DNA of 43,666 nucleotides from an uncultured Clostridia bacterium (GCA_944386135.1 CALWZW010000010.1:1-43666); one strand, 5' to 3'; positions 25,455 to 35,226 are shown, numbered from the stretch's first letter. A program made the numbers and translations. Notes: generated by a model from the sequence alone, not told the origin.

Positions 25455-25676
25455 GTTGTATAGGAAAAATCGACTTTTATCTTGACCTTATGTGGATTTT
25501 TCCGTATACAACAAGGTTAGGGTTCCTATGTTTGTGAAGTACTGCGAAGCAGTCTTCACATGTGTGCGTCGAAATATTTGATTTCGTTAACGCATGCCTT
25601 TCTTATGATGCTATGAGTTATGCCGGTACGTGTCATAACTCATAGGGGGGAGGACTTATGACAGAGTCAAAGTCCT
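25453..25676. other. Array of five stable hairpins in a gene-free stretch
   Basis: Successive inverted repeats: 25453-25514 (17-20 bp arms with TTGTTGTAT / ATACAACAA ends), 25534-25559 (GTGAAG-T-ACTGC / GCAGT-CTTCAC), 25565-25594 (TGCGTCGAAAT / ATTTCG, ACGCA), 25611-25645 (CTATGAGTTATG / CATAACTCATAG) and 25651-25676 (AGGACTT / AAGTCCT). No coding frame covers them. They are denser and more GC-rich than the surrounding sequence, so a structured RNA or a mobile-element end is possible. I cannot name a known class. From 25680 to 25779 I see nothing. Confidence 0.5.
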
Positions 25677-25779
25677 GCAAAAATACTATGTATATAAAAA
25701 TTTAAAAAAACTGAAAAATTTAATTGATTTTTGCAAACAAATGTTTTACAATATGTTTGAAATAAGTAAAATATTATGG

Positions 25780-26078
25780 ATGGAGATGATATTATTGAAA
25801 GAGATGGATAAGCACAATAAATCATTTGAAGATATAAAACATATTTTGCGATACAAACTAGAAAGCAAGAAATTAGCGAAAAAGAATATAGTTCATTAAC
25901 AGAAGATTAAAAAAGATTTTATCAAAGAGATTTAACAAGAAAAGGAAATTACTCACTTAATCAAACAGCTAAAAATGCAGGAGTTAAAAATTTTGATAAA
26001 TTTCATAATATCGAAGGACAGATAATATATAGATTATCTGTCCACTATGATATTGGTGCAAATTATAACATTATATGA
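25780..26078 (+). pseudogene. dinD-like relic
   Basis: An N-terminal piece (MDKHNKSFEDIKH) is joined directly to a C-terminal piece in another frame (TRKQEISEKEYSSLTED, stop, KRFYQRDLTRKGNYSLNQ, then NAGVKNFDKFHN). Both belong to the DNA-damage-inducible protein D/BRO-like family, so most of the middle is deleted. An in-frame TAA replaces a Glu codon. A perfect 11-bp palindrome hairpin (GGACAGATAAT / ATTATCTGTCC, 26016-26043) interrupts the C-terminus. This is ordinary gene decay with no CGG involved, a useful contrast to the CGG genes. Confidence 0.75.
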
Positions 26079-26131
26079 TAATATTTATTTGTACCCCAAA
26101 GTGTATTTATAAAATTAAAATTGTCAAAAAG

Positions 26132-26878
26132 TTACATTGCTTCTTTTTCTAATATAAAATTAACAACTCCATTATCATAGCAATTTCCAATAACTCCAGT
26201 AGCATTTTGTTTCACAATTTCAGTAGCATTTCCAACAGCATAAAATTCATCTGCAACATTTACCATAGGCAAATCATTTTCACTATCACCGAAAGCAATA
26301 ATTTTGTCAAAACCATATTGCTCTTTAAAAGTCTTAAGTCTACTAGCCTTAGAAATGTCCTTTAAAACAATGTCACAGAAACTGTCGCCAGATGAGTAAA
26401 CTCTTTTATGAATAAAAAAACTTATATTATCAATACTATTTAAAATATGTGCTAGTTCAGTACTTTTTTCAGTGGGATATAGTAAATTTAAAGAAATACA
26501 TTCAGACTTAGTATCCCAATCAGAAACATCAAAACGTTCTAAATGTTCATTAATAATTGTTTGTATTTGAAACCTTTTATAATTAAAATTTTCCAATGAT
26601 TTAATAATTTTTTCTGCGGTAGATTTAACAATAGGGAGCTTATCAACGTATTTTTTCTCAGACCAGTTATAATTTAATGCACCATTTAATAACATCAAAG
26701 GATATTTAAAGTGAACATCCTTTAAAATACACCTTACTGAATCGCCTCTCCCAGTTGAAACTGTAAAATTAACACCTTTTTCTATAAGTTCATTAATTTG
26801 TTTGCAAGTATTTACGTCAAGTTCTTGCTCCATGTTAAGCAATGTTCCATCTAAATCTGATACATATAATACTTTCAT
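26132..26878 (-). CDS. HAD-superfamily phosphatase, Cof type
   Basis: A 248-aa hydrolase with the HAD motifs: DLDGTLLN (motif I nucleophile, near residue 8), TVSTGRGD (motif II), and IAFGDSENDLPMVNVAD (motif IV, near 200). The C2-type cap sits between motifs II and III. Cof-type members dephosphorylate sugar phosphates or flavin precursors; the substrate here is unknown. The start is ATG 26878 with AAGGAGG in front. It is a single gene after the accessory region. CGG at 26287 lies across codons (TTC-GGT) and does not disturb the frame. Confidence 0.88.
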   Translation of the reverse strand: MKVLYVSDLDGTLLNMEQELDVNTCKQINELIEKGVNFTVSTGRGDSVRCILKDVHFKYPLMLLNGALNYNWSEKKYVDKLPIVKSTAEKIIKSLENFNYKRFQIQTIINEHLERFDVSDWDTKSECISLNLLYPTEKSTELAHILNSIDNISFFIHKRVYSSGDSFCDIVLKDISKASRLKTFKEQYGFDKIIAFGDSENDLPMVNVADEFYAVGNATEIVKQNATGVIGNCYDNGVVNFILEKEAM

Positions 26879-27065
26879 CAAGAACCTCCTTATAAGAATA
26901 TCTTTACAGAAATAACCTTAAACTTAGATTACAAAAATAATTATATAATAATTTTTAGTTATATTCAATGATACAAGTAAAAGAGAATTAAGATTATATT
27001 TTATCAACAGAAGATGAAAAAATACCCATACTCACATACTTTTAATTGGAAAGTGTGAGCAAATA

Positions 27066-27094
27066 TTGATAATTACTCGTATTTATGATATTAT
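27066..27094 (+). promoter_or_regulatory. Promoter of the 27133 gene
   Basis: TTGATA (27066-27071), 17 bp, TATTAT (27089-27094). The rest of 26882-27065 is A/T-rich with nothing recognised. Confidence 0.5.
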
Positions 27095-27132
27095 AATCAT
27101 AATAGAAAATAGATATTTGTAGGAATTTATTT

Positions 27133-27672
27133 ATGGAAAATAAAAAGTGGTTGATAATTGGGATTATAATAATAAGTGTACTATTTCTTTTTAGAATCGG
27201 AAATGAAATTATATTAAACATTTTACTATTTATTTGGATTTTTGGAACATTATTTTTGCCTTATATAATAGGAATAGTAATTTCTGTTATAATAATATTT
27301 TTAGTAAAGAAAAAAATAAACGAAAGAAATAGAACTTTTACATATGTAATTATTATCATAGTATGCATAATATTATGTAGAAATCTAGGATATCCGGTTA
27401 TGCTATATTTAAGTGAAAAACCTGATAAAGTTTATACGAAAATGAAAGAACTAAGTGACAGTGAAGAACTGATAGGATTATCAGAGGAAGAAGTTATTGA
27501 ATTATTAGGTGAACCGCAAAAAAACTCTAGAGATAATCTATATATATATGATGCGGGGACATTAACTAATTACTTATTCTTAGGGGAAAGAGAATCATAT
27601 GACCTTTTTATATGGTTTGATGAAAATGATAGAGTAAAATCTACTGAAATACATCTTCCTTTAGGAGGTTAA
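27133..27672 (+). CDS. Membrane protein with C-terminal SmpA/BLIP-like domain
   Basis: A 179-aa protein. Three hydrophobic helices fill residues 6-85. A soluble C-terminal domain starts with a short helix and IGLSEEEVIELLGEPQ (residues 114-129), then beta strands ending WFDENDRVKSTEIH. The Ser-x-x-x-Val-x-x-x-Leu-Gly-x-Pro pattern is typical of SmpA/OmlA and beta-lactamase-inhibitor-like folds. The start has weak Shine-Dalgarno support (TAGGAA). Its role is unknown. Confidence 0.65.
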   Translation: MENKKWLIIGIIIISVLFLFRIGNEIILNILLFIWIFGTLFLPYIIGIVISVIIIFLVKKKINERNRTFTYVIIIIVCIILCRNLGYPVMLYLSEKPDKVYTKMKELSDSEELIGLSEEEVIELLGEPQKNSRDNLYIYDAGTLTNYLFLGERESYDLFIWFDENDRVKSTEIHLPLGG

Positions 27673-27758
27673 AAACAAAAAGCATAAAACACTTAAAATT
27701 TGGCAATAATAAAAACAAGATTTTATTAGAGCAGAAAAATTGCTCAAATGGAGGTTTT

Positions 27759-28193
27759 ATGAAAGAGTTATTAGATAGTTTAAATGTTTTTTTAAGTGAC
27801 TTAAATGTTTTCTACAGGAAATTACAAAATTATCATTGGAACATAAAAGGAAATTTATTTTTTGTCCTTCATAGTAAATTGGAAGAATATTATGATGAGA
27901 TAAACGAACAAGTAGACGAAGTTGCAGAGCACATTTTAGCACTAGATGGAGAGCCTTTAGGAACATTAAAAGATTATTTAAATACAACTAAAATTACAGA
28001 AGCAGAAAACAAAAAAATAGAAGCTACAGAAGTTATAAACACACTTATAAAAGACTATTCTACACTTCTACAAGATGCAAAAAACATTAAAAAATTAGCA
28101 GAACAAAATGAAGAACACAAAACATCTACATTAATGGATGATGCAATAGAAAATTATACAACAAAATTATGGATGCTAAAACAAAATATATAA
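27759..28193 (+). CDS. dps: Dps-family ferritin-like protein
   Basis: A 144-aa mini-ferritin that oxidises and stores iron and protects DNA. The ferroxidase-site residues sit in the family context: NYHWNIKGNLFFVLHSKLEEYYDE (His near 28 and 40, Asp/Glu further on) and NEQVDEVAEHILALDGEPLG. The C-terminus ends the fourth helix (ENYTTKLWMLK). ATG 27759 follows TGGAGG. A strong terminator follows at 28197. Single gene. Confidence 0.9.
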   Translation: MKELLDSLNVFLSDLNVFYRKLQNYHWNIKGNLFFVLHSKLEEYYDEINEQVDEVAEHILALDGEPLGTLKDYLNTTKITEAENKKIEATEVINTLIKDYSTLLQDAKNIKKLAEQNEEHKTSTLMDDAIENYTTKLWMLKQNI

Positions 28194-28196
28194 TAT

Positions 28197-28225
28197 AAAT
28201 GCCGAAGCTTTTGCTTCGGCATTTT
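28197..28225 (+). terminator. Terminator of dps
   Basis: AAATGCCGAAGC / GCTTCGGCATTTT with TTTT loop. Confidence 0.9.
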
Positions 28226-28247
28226 AGATAAAGTTTAAATAAAAATA

Positions 28248-28276
28248 TTGAAATTGACAAAGGATATTGATATAAT
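28248..28276 (+). promoter_or_regulatory. Promoter of the alcohol dehydrogenase gene
   Basis: -35 TTGAAA (28248-28253), 17 bp, perfect -10 TATAAT (28271-28276). A better-looking TTGACA at 28254 would leave only an 11-bp spacer. Confidence 0.6.
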
Positions 28277-28310
28277 GTAAATACAAAAAATTACGAAGGA
28301 GGAAAAAATA

Positions 28311-29462
28311 ATGTCAACAAAATTTGTTTTAAATGAGACATCATATTTTGGTAGAGGAGCAAGAGAAGAATTAGTAGGAGAAATCAAAAAAAGAAATTTC
28401 AAAAAAGTATTTTTAGTTACAGATAAATCACTAGTACAAGCAGGAGTTATTGATAAAGTAACAGAAGTACTAGAGAATGCAAAAATAAAATATGACATGT
28501 ATTCAGAAATAAAGCCAAACCCAACAATAAAGAATGTTTTAGATGGTGTTAGTGCTTGTAAAAAATCAAGAGCAGATTTAATAGTAGCTGTAGGTGGTGG
28601 CTCTAGCATGGATACAGCAAAAGGTATATCTATAGTTATGACAAACCCAGACAGAAAAGACATAGTTTCACTAAACGGAGCATCTAATACAGTAAATAGA
28701 GGTATGCCACTAATTGCAATGCCAACAACTGCAGGAACAGCAGCAGAAGTTACAATCAACTATGTAATAACTGATGAAGAAAGAAAAATAAAAATGGTAT
28801 GTGTAGACCCTAATGATATTCCAATAATTGCAATAGTAGATTCAGAATTAATGGAATCAATGCCAAAATCACTTGCAGCAGCAACAGGAATGGACGCATT
28901 AACACATGCAGTAGAAGGATATATCACAAAAGCACATAATACAATGTCAGATATGTTCCATTTAAGAGCAATTCAATTAATATTTGAAAATTTACCAGCA
29001 GCAGTAAATGAAAAAGAACCAAAAGCTGTAGAAAATATGGGGCTTGCACAATATATAGCAGGAATGGGATTTTCAAATGTAGGACTTGGAATAGTACACT
29101 CAATGGCCCACCAACTAGGAGCTGTATATGATACACCTCACGGACTTGCAAACGCAATACTTTTACCAACAGTTATGAAATTTAATGGAGAAGTTTGCTA
29201 TGAAAGATTTAGAGATATATTAATAGCAATAGGAGTAGATGCAAAAGTATTTACTAAGGAAGAAATAATAAAAACATTTATTGAAAAGATTAAAGATTTA
29301 TCTGAAAAAGTAGGAATAACACAAACAGTAAAAGATACAGGATGTAAAATAGAAGACCTTCCAATGCTTGCTGACAAGGCAATGGAAGATCCATGTAAAC
29401 CAGGAAACCCAAGAGAAGTTACAAAAGAAGACTTCATAGAATTATTTAAAGAAGCAATGTAG
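28311..29462 (+). CDS. Iron-containing alcohol dehydrogenase
   Basis: A 383-aa group III NAD(P)-dependent dehydrogenase. The nucleotide motif is VAVGGGSSMDTAKG near residues 94-107, with PTTAGTAAEVT after it. The metal ligands fall in AATGMDALTHAVEGYI (Asp/His) and GIVHSMAHQLGAVYDTPHG (three His), the family iron signature. It resembles FucO/DhaT/AdhB-type enzymes that reduce short aldehydes or diols; the substrate is not readable. Very strong ribosome binding site (AAGGAGG). Monocistronic. Confidence 0.93.
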   Translation: MSTKFVLNETSYFGRGAREELVGEIKKRNFKKVFLVTDKSLVQAGVIDKVTEVLENAKIKYDMYSEIKPNPTIKNVLDGVSACKKSRADLIVAVGGGSSMDTAKGISIVMTNPDRKDIVSLNGASNTVNRGMPLIAMPTTAGTAAEVTINYVITDEERKIKMVCVDPNDIPIIAIVDSELMESMPKSLAAATGMDALTHAVEGYITKAHNTMSDMFHLRAIQLIFENLPAAVNEKEPKAVENMGLAQYIAGMGFSNVGLGIVHSMAHQLGAVYDTPHGLANAILLPTVMKFNGEVCYERFRDILIAIGVDAKVFTKEEIIKTFIEKIKDLSEKVGITQTVKDTGCKIEDLPMLADKAMEDPCKPGNPREVTKEDFIELFKEAM

Positions 29463-29470
29463 AGTGAATA

Positions 29471-29508
29471 AACGAGCTTTAGAATAATAACTAAAGCTCG
29501 TTATTTAT
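29471..29508 (+). terminator. Terminator after the alcohol dehydrogenase
   Basis: AACGAGCTTTAG / CTAAAGCTCGTT stem, 8-base loop, A/T tail without a clean U-run. Confidence 0.6.
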
Positions 29509-29663
29509 TGTATATGGAAAATAGAGATTTTAATTGATAGATTGCAAGTTAGCAAGAAGAGACAATGAAATAAAGTTTAAAATAACTTCCCAAATGAAAA
29601 TTACTATGATACAATAATTTTAATGACAAGTAATATAAAGGAGAAAACAATAAATACAAAACA

Positions 29664-30162
29664 ATGAAAAAATTAAGAACAATATTTATAATATTAAGTA
29701 TAACTTGGATGGTAGTTGTATTTTTATTTTCAAATGAACCATCAGACGAGTCAAAAAATACAAGCTCTTTTGTAACGGAAATAATAGCAAATATAATTTA
29801 TGGAGATAATCTGCCAGAAAAGGAACTAACATTAAAAATACAAGAATTAGACCCAATAATTAGAAAACTCGCACATTATACTTTATATGCAATAGGTGGT
29901 TTCTTAATATGCTCTGTAATATCCACATATGATTTTAGTATAAAAAGAAACATACTAATATCACAAGGAATTGGAAGTATTTATGCTATAACTGATGAGA
30001 TACATCAATATTTTATTCCACGGAAGAAGTGCAAAGATAACAGACGTACTTATCGACTCAGCGGGAGTACTTACAGGCATAATATTAGTATTGATTTTAC
30101 TTAAGATTTGTAGTATAATTAAAAAATATATTAGAAACAAAGAAAGGGGTACATCAGTATGA
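29664..30162 (+). CDS. VanZ-like membrane protein (one CGG skip)
   Basis: With one base skipped at 30021 the product is 165 aa, with four membrane helices. It shows the VanZ-like pattern: SNEPSDESKNTS after helix 1, RKLAHYTLYAIGGFL, then DEIHQYFIPGRSAKITDVLI around the skip and a last helix. The skip restores the Pro-Gly-Arg-Ser segment conserved in the family. In the skipped frame the gene ends at TGA 30160-30162, overlapping the thrS start as ATGA; unskipped, it would stop at 30104 and lose the last helix and the overlap. The ribosome binding site is weak or distant. The wider VanZ family is of unclear function (teicoplanin tolerance for the namesake). Confidence 0.85.
30021..30023 (+). other. 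In-frame CGG, +1 skip site 11 (vanZ-like)
   Basis: Context CCA-CGG-A. Dropping C gives FIP-G-RSAKITD; Gly-Arg after Pro is typical of VanZ-like proteins. Confidence 0.85.
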
Positions 30163-32087
30163 TTAATGTAACATTAAAAGACGGAAGTAAGAAAGAAGTA
30201 CAAAGCGGAATTTCAGCTTTAGAACTTGCAAAAAGTATAAGTGAAGGATTAGCAAGAAATATGACAGCAGTCTTAGTAGATGGAAAAGTAAAAGATTTAA
30301 GATTTAAAATAGAAAAAGACTGCAATGTAGAAATACTAACTTTTGAAAATAGTCTAGAAGGAAAGAAGGCATATTGGCATACTACATCACACATAATGGC
30401 ACAAGCAGTAAAAAGATTATTCCCAGAAGTAAAACTTGCAATAGGACCAGCAATAGATAATGGGTTCTATTATGACTTTGATACCGATACCCCATTCTCA
30501 GAAGAAGATAAACAAAAAATAGAAGATGAAATGAAGAAAATAATAAAAGAAAATTTAGAAATAACAAAATTTTCTTTGCCTAGAGATAAAGCAATAAAAC
30601 TTATGAAGGACGAGCCATATAAGGTAGAATTGATAGAAGAACTTCCAGAAGGAGAAGAGATTTCTTTTTATAAGCAAGGAGAATTTACAGACCTTTGTGC
30701 AGGACCTCATTTAACAAGTACAGGAAAAGTAAACAAGATTAAACTTTTGTCATCTTCGGGAGCGTACTGGCGTGGAAGTGAAAAAAATAAAATGCTACAA
30801 AGGATTTATGCAATATCATTCCCAAAACAAAGTGAACTAGATGGATATCTACAAGAACTAGAAGAAGCTAAGCAAAGAGACCATAGAAAAATAGGTAAAG
30901 AACTAGAACTATTTATGACACATCCATTAGTAGGTTCAGGACTTCCTATGTATTTACCAAATGGAGCAACAGTAAGAAGATTACTCGAAAGATACATACA
31001 AGACAAAGAGGTAAAAATGGGATATAAACATGTTTATACTCCTTCAATGGCAAATGTAGATTTATATAAAACAAGTGGTCATTGGGACCATTACAAAGAA
31101 GACATGTTTCCAGTAATGAAAATGGATAATGAAGAACTTGTATTAAGACCAATGAATTGTCCTCATCACATGTTAATATATAAAAATAAAATGCATTCAT
31201 ATAGAGAACTACCAATAAGAATAGGGGAACTTGCACATGATTTTAGATATGAAGACAGTGGTAGTGTATGCGGATTAGAGAGAGTACGTGAAATGTGTCA
31301 AAATGATGCACATCTTTTTGTACGACCAGATCAAATAAAAGAAGAATTTGGAAAAGTTGTAGAATTAATACTTTCTGTATATAAAGATTTTGGATTTACA
31401 GATTACACATTTAGATTGTCATTAAGAGATAAAGAAAACAAAGAAAAATATTTTGACGATGATGATATGTGGGAAATGGCAGAAAGCGAGTTAAGAAGTA
31501 TACTAGAAGAAATGAAATTAGACTTCTATGAAGCAAAAGGAGAAGCGGCTTTTTACGGACCAAAATTAGATGTTCAAATAAAGACAGCGGTAGGACATGA
31601 TGTAACTATTTCTACATGTCAATTAGACTTTTTACTACCACAAAGATTTGAACTAGAATATATTGGAGAAGATGGAGCTGCCCATAGACCAGTAGTTATA
31701 CATAGAGCAATACTTGGAACATTTGATAGATTTTTAGCATTTCTAATTGAAGAAACAAAAGGTGCTTTTCCAATGTGGCTTGCACCAGTGCAAGTAAAGA
31801 TACTTCCTATAACAGATAATCAAATAGAATATGCAAATAAAGTAAAATGTGAATTAGAAAAATTAGGAATAAGAACAGAATTAGATGACAGAAATGAGAA
31901 AATAGGATATAAAATTAGAGAAGCTCAAATGCAAAAAATCCCATATATGCTTGTTTTAGGTGAAAAGGAAGTAGAAAGTAATACTGTAGGAGTTCGTTCA
32001 AGAAAAATGGGAGATATAGGACAAATAAGTATAGAAGACTTTAAGAATAAAGTAAAAAAAGAAATTGAAGACTATGTTATAGACTAA
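30159..32087 (+). CDS. thrS: Threonyl-tRNA synthetase
   Basis: Charges tRNA-Thr. The 642-aa product has all four parts: TGS domain (MINVTLKDGSKKEV), editing domain with HTTSHIMAQAVKRL (zinc-type HxxxH near 72), the class II catalytic core with RPMNCPHHMLIYK (zinc Cys) and DFRYEDSGSVCGLERVR (motif 2), and a C-terminal anticodon-binding domain from about 540. Arginine is encoded by AGA, CGT (31995) and CGA (31323), never CGG. Its start overlaps the vanZ stop (ATGA). Ribosome binding site AAAGGGG. No T-box leader is present, because there is no gap upstream. Confidence 0.95.
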   Translation: MINVTLKDGSKKEVQSGISALELAKSISEGLARNMTAVLVDGKVKDLRFKIEKDCNVEILTFENSLEGKKAYWHTTSHIMAQAVKRLFPEVKLAIGPAIDNGFYYDFDTDTPFSEEDKQKIEDEMKKIIKENLEITKFSLPRDKAIKLMKDEPYKVELIEELPEGEEISFYKQGEFTDLCAGPHLTSTGKVNKIKLLSSSGAYWRGSEKNKMLQRIYAISFPKQSELDGYLQELEEAKQRDHRKIGKELELFMTHPLVGSGLPMYLPNGATVRRLLERYIQDKEVKMGYKHVYTPSMANVDLYKTSGHWDHYKEDMFPVMKMDNEELVLRPMNCPHHMLIYKNKMHSYRELPIRIGELAHDFRYEDSGSVCGLERVREMCQNDAHLFVRPDQIKEEFGKVVELILSVYKDFGFTDYTFRLSLRDKENKEKYFDDDDMWEMAESELRSILEEMKLDFYEAKGEAAFYGPKLDVQIKTAVGHDVTISTCQLDFLLPQRFELEYIGEDGAAHRPVVIHRAILGTFDRFLAFLIEETKGAFPMWLAPVQVKILPITDNQIEYANKVKCELEKLGIRTELDDRNEKIGYKIREAQMQKIPYMLVLGEKEVESNTVGVRSRKMGDIGQISIEDFKNKVKKEIEDYVID

Positions 32088-32120
32088 AGATTAATAAATT
32101 TTTAAATGGAGGGTAAAGTT

Positions 32121-32567
32121 ATGATAGTTATAGGTTCAGATCATGGAGGTTTCAAATTAAAAGAGGAATTAAAGAAATACTTTGATGAAAAAGGAATAGA
32201 ATATGAAGATAAAGGAACTTTTTCAGAGGAAAGCGTAGACTATCCAGATATTGCAAAAGCTGTTGCTAAAGATGTATCAGATAAAAAAGCAGATATAGGA
32301 ATACTTATATGTAGATCAGGAATTGGAATGTCAATTGTTGCAAATAAATTTAAAAATGTTAGATGTGCAGTATGTTATGAAGAACAAACAGCAAAGTTCG
32401 CAAGAATGCATAATAATGCAAATATGTTAGCGTTAGGGGCTGATTATATATCTACAAATGATGCTATTTGCATAGTAAGACAGTTTTTAGCTACACAATT
32501 TGAAGGTGGAAGACATGAAGCAAGAGTTAAACTTATTTCTGAAATTGAAAACGAAAACATGAAATAA
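32121..32567 (+). CDS. rpiB: Ribose-5-phosphate isomerase B
   Basis: Interconverts ribose-5-phosphate and ribulose-5-phosphate. The 148-aa product starts MIVIGSDHGGFKLKEELK, with the active-site Asp-His-Gly, and has ICRSGIGMSIVANKF (catalytic Cys near 67) and RMHNNANMLALGA. ATG 32121 was chosen over the in-frame ATG 32106 because GGAGGG then sits 8 bases upstream and the protein starts at its first strand. It feeds the split transketolase encoded at 10875-12655. A foldback element begins on the last base of its stop codon. Confidence 0.93.
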   Translation: MIVIGSDHGGFKLKEELKKYFDEKGIEYEDKGTFSEESVDYPDIAKAVAKDVSDKKADIGILICRSGIGMSIVANKFKNVRCAVCYEEQTAKFARMHNNANMLALGADYISTNDAICIVRQFLATQFEGGRHEARVKLISEIENENMK

Positions 32568-32690
32568 AATTTAACAAAAATCAGCATATTGCGTCGTTAT
32601 TTTAGCATAGAAAATCCTCAACGTGCAGAAGCACGCCTCTGGTATTTCTATGCTAAAATGCCTAGCACTATACTAATTTTTGTTAAATTT
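32567..32690. repeat. Foldback element, copy C
   Basis: A 124-bp nested inverted repeat starting on the rpiB stop codon. Outer arms AAATTTAACAAAAAT / ATTTTTGTTAAATTT are a perfect 15 bp, second arms TTTTAGCATAGAAA / TTTCTATGCTAAAA, tip CGTGC / GCACG. Shared landmarks are GCGTCGTTATTTT left, CCTCAACGTGC at the tip, GGTATTTC after it, and TGCCTAG right. Confidence 0.8.
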
Positions 32691-32697
32691 GTAGTGA

Positions 32698-32883
32698 AAC
32701 ATATAAGAAAATTAAAATTGATAAAAATTGTGAATGCAAATCATTTGAGGTAGAAATTGTTGAATTTCAAAATGAGGGATGTTCACGCTTTGCGTGAAAG
32801 AGGCTCATTTTGAAAATTTACAATTTATACGAAAAATGATGTAGCCGAGCAATTTTTGGAATATTTTCATTTTCTTATATGTT
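32698..32883. repeat. Foldback element, related copy E
   Basis: A 186-bp nested inverted repeat directly after copy C. The outer arms pair over about 30 bp (AACATATAAGAAAAT / ATTTTCTTATATGTT with AAAAATTG / CAATTTTT inside), middle arms TTTCAAAATGAG / CTCATTTTGAAA, tip TTCACGC / GCGTGAA. It has the same architecture as copies A-D but does not carry their conserved core. The 345-bp gap between rpiB and trpS is filled almost entirely by copies C and E. Confidence 0.65.
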
Positions 32884-32912
32884 ATAGTATATTAAGAAAG
32901 AGAGGATAAAAA

Positions 32913-33902
32913 ATGAATAAGAAAGTTATATTAAGCGGAGTACAGTCAACAGGAAACTTGACACTTGGAAATTACTTAGGAGCTATAAGTAACTGGAAAA
33001 AAATGCAAGAAGACTATGAATGCAATTATATGATTGCTAATCTTCATACTTTAACAATTAGAAATAATCCTGAAACTTTGAGAAATAATACTTTAAATCT
33101 TTTAGCTCTTTACTTAGCAGCAGGAATTGATCCTAAAAAAAGTAATATTTTTATCCAATCACAGGTACCAGAACATGCAGAACTTAATTGGGTTCTTAAT
33201 TGCTATACTTATGTAGGAGAACTTTCAAGAATGACTCAATTTAAGGATAAATCAGCAAAACATGCAGACAATATAAATAGTGGACTATTTACTTATCCAG
33301 TATTAATGGCAGCAGATATCTTATTGTATCAAGCAGATTTAGTTCCAGTCGGAGAAGACCAAAGACAGCATTTAGAGATAACAAGAGATATAGCTGAAAG
33401 ATTTAATAATTTATATGGGGAAACATTTAAAATGCCAGAAGGATATATACCAAAGATTGCAGCTCGTATTATGGGACTTCAAGACCCAACAAGCAAAATG
33501 AGTAAAAGCTCAAGCATTCCAAATGATAGTATTTTCTTAAATGATGAGCCAGATGTTATAATGAGCAAATTCAAAAAAGCAGTTACTGATTCTGAAAATA
33601 TTGTAAGATATGATACTGAAAATAAACCAGGAATTAGCAATTTAATTTCAATATATGGTGCTATAAGTGGAAAGACAAATGCTGAAGTAGAAAAGGAATT
33701 TGAAGGAAAAGGTTACGGAGATTTCAAAAAAGCAGTAGCAGAGTGCGTAATAGAAGAATTAAGACCATTACAAACTAAGTACAAAGAATTAGTTTCGAAT
33801 CCTGAATATTTAAAACAAATATATGTAGAAGGTGCAAATAAAGCAAAAGAAAAAGCAGAAAAAACTTTGAAAGATGTGTATTCAAAAATAGGCTTAGTAT
33901 AA
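32913..33902 (+). CDS. trpS: Tryptophanyl-tRNA synthetase
   Basis: Charges tRNA-Trp (a tRNA-Trp gene is at 43167). The 329-aa class I enzyme has SGVQSTGNLTLGNYLGA near residues 8-24 (HIGH-type TxGNxxLGNY), PVLMAADILLYQADLVPVGEDQ-type tryptophan site, and the KMSKSS loop near 194. Ribosome binding site GAGAGGA. One Arg is encoded by CGT; no in-frame CGG. obg follows 48 bp downstream. Confidence 0.95.
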   Translation: MNKKVILSGVQSTGNLTLGNYLGAISNWKKMQEDYECNYMIANLHTLTIRNNPETLRNNTLNLLALYLAAGIDPKKSNIFIQSQVPEHAELNWVLNCYTYVGELSRMTQFKDKSAKHADNINSGLFTYPVLMAADILLYQADLVPVGEDQRQHLEITRDIAERFNNLYGETFKMPEGYIPKIAARIMGLQDPTSKMSKSSSIPNDSIFLNDEPDVIMSKFKKAVTDSENIVRYDTENKPGISNLISIYGAISGKTNAEVEKEFEGKGYGDFKKAVAECVIEELRPLQTKYKELVSNPEYLKQIYVEGANKAKEKAEKTLKDVYSKIGLV

Positions 33903-35225
<1,323 letters not shown>

Positions 35226-35226
35226 T

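Noticed and set aside
25793..26078. A functional dinD-like gene using skipped codons
   Set aside because: It has an in-frame TAA, a large internal deletion and an inserted palindrome, and no CGG at the break points.
28254..28259. TTGACA as the -35 of the alcohol dehydrogenase promoter
   Set aside because: The spacer to TATAAT would be only 11 bp; TTGAAA at 28248 gives the proper 17 bp.
32568..32912. T-box leader for trpS
   Set aside because: No T-box sequence (TGGNACCGCG-like) or specifier loop is visible; the gap is occupied by two foldback structures.
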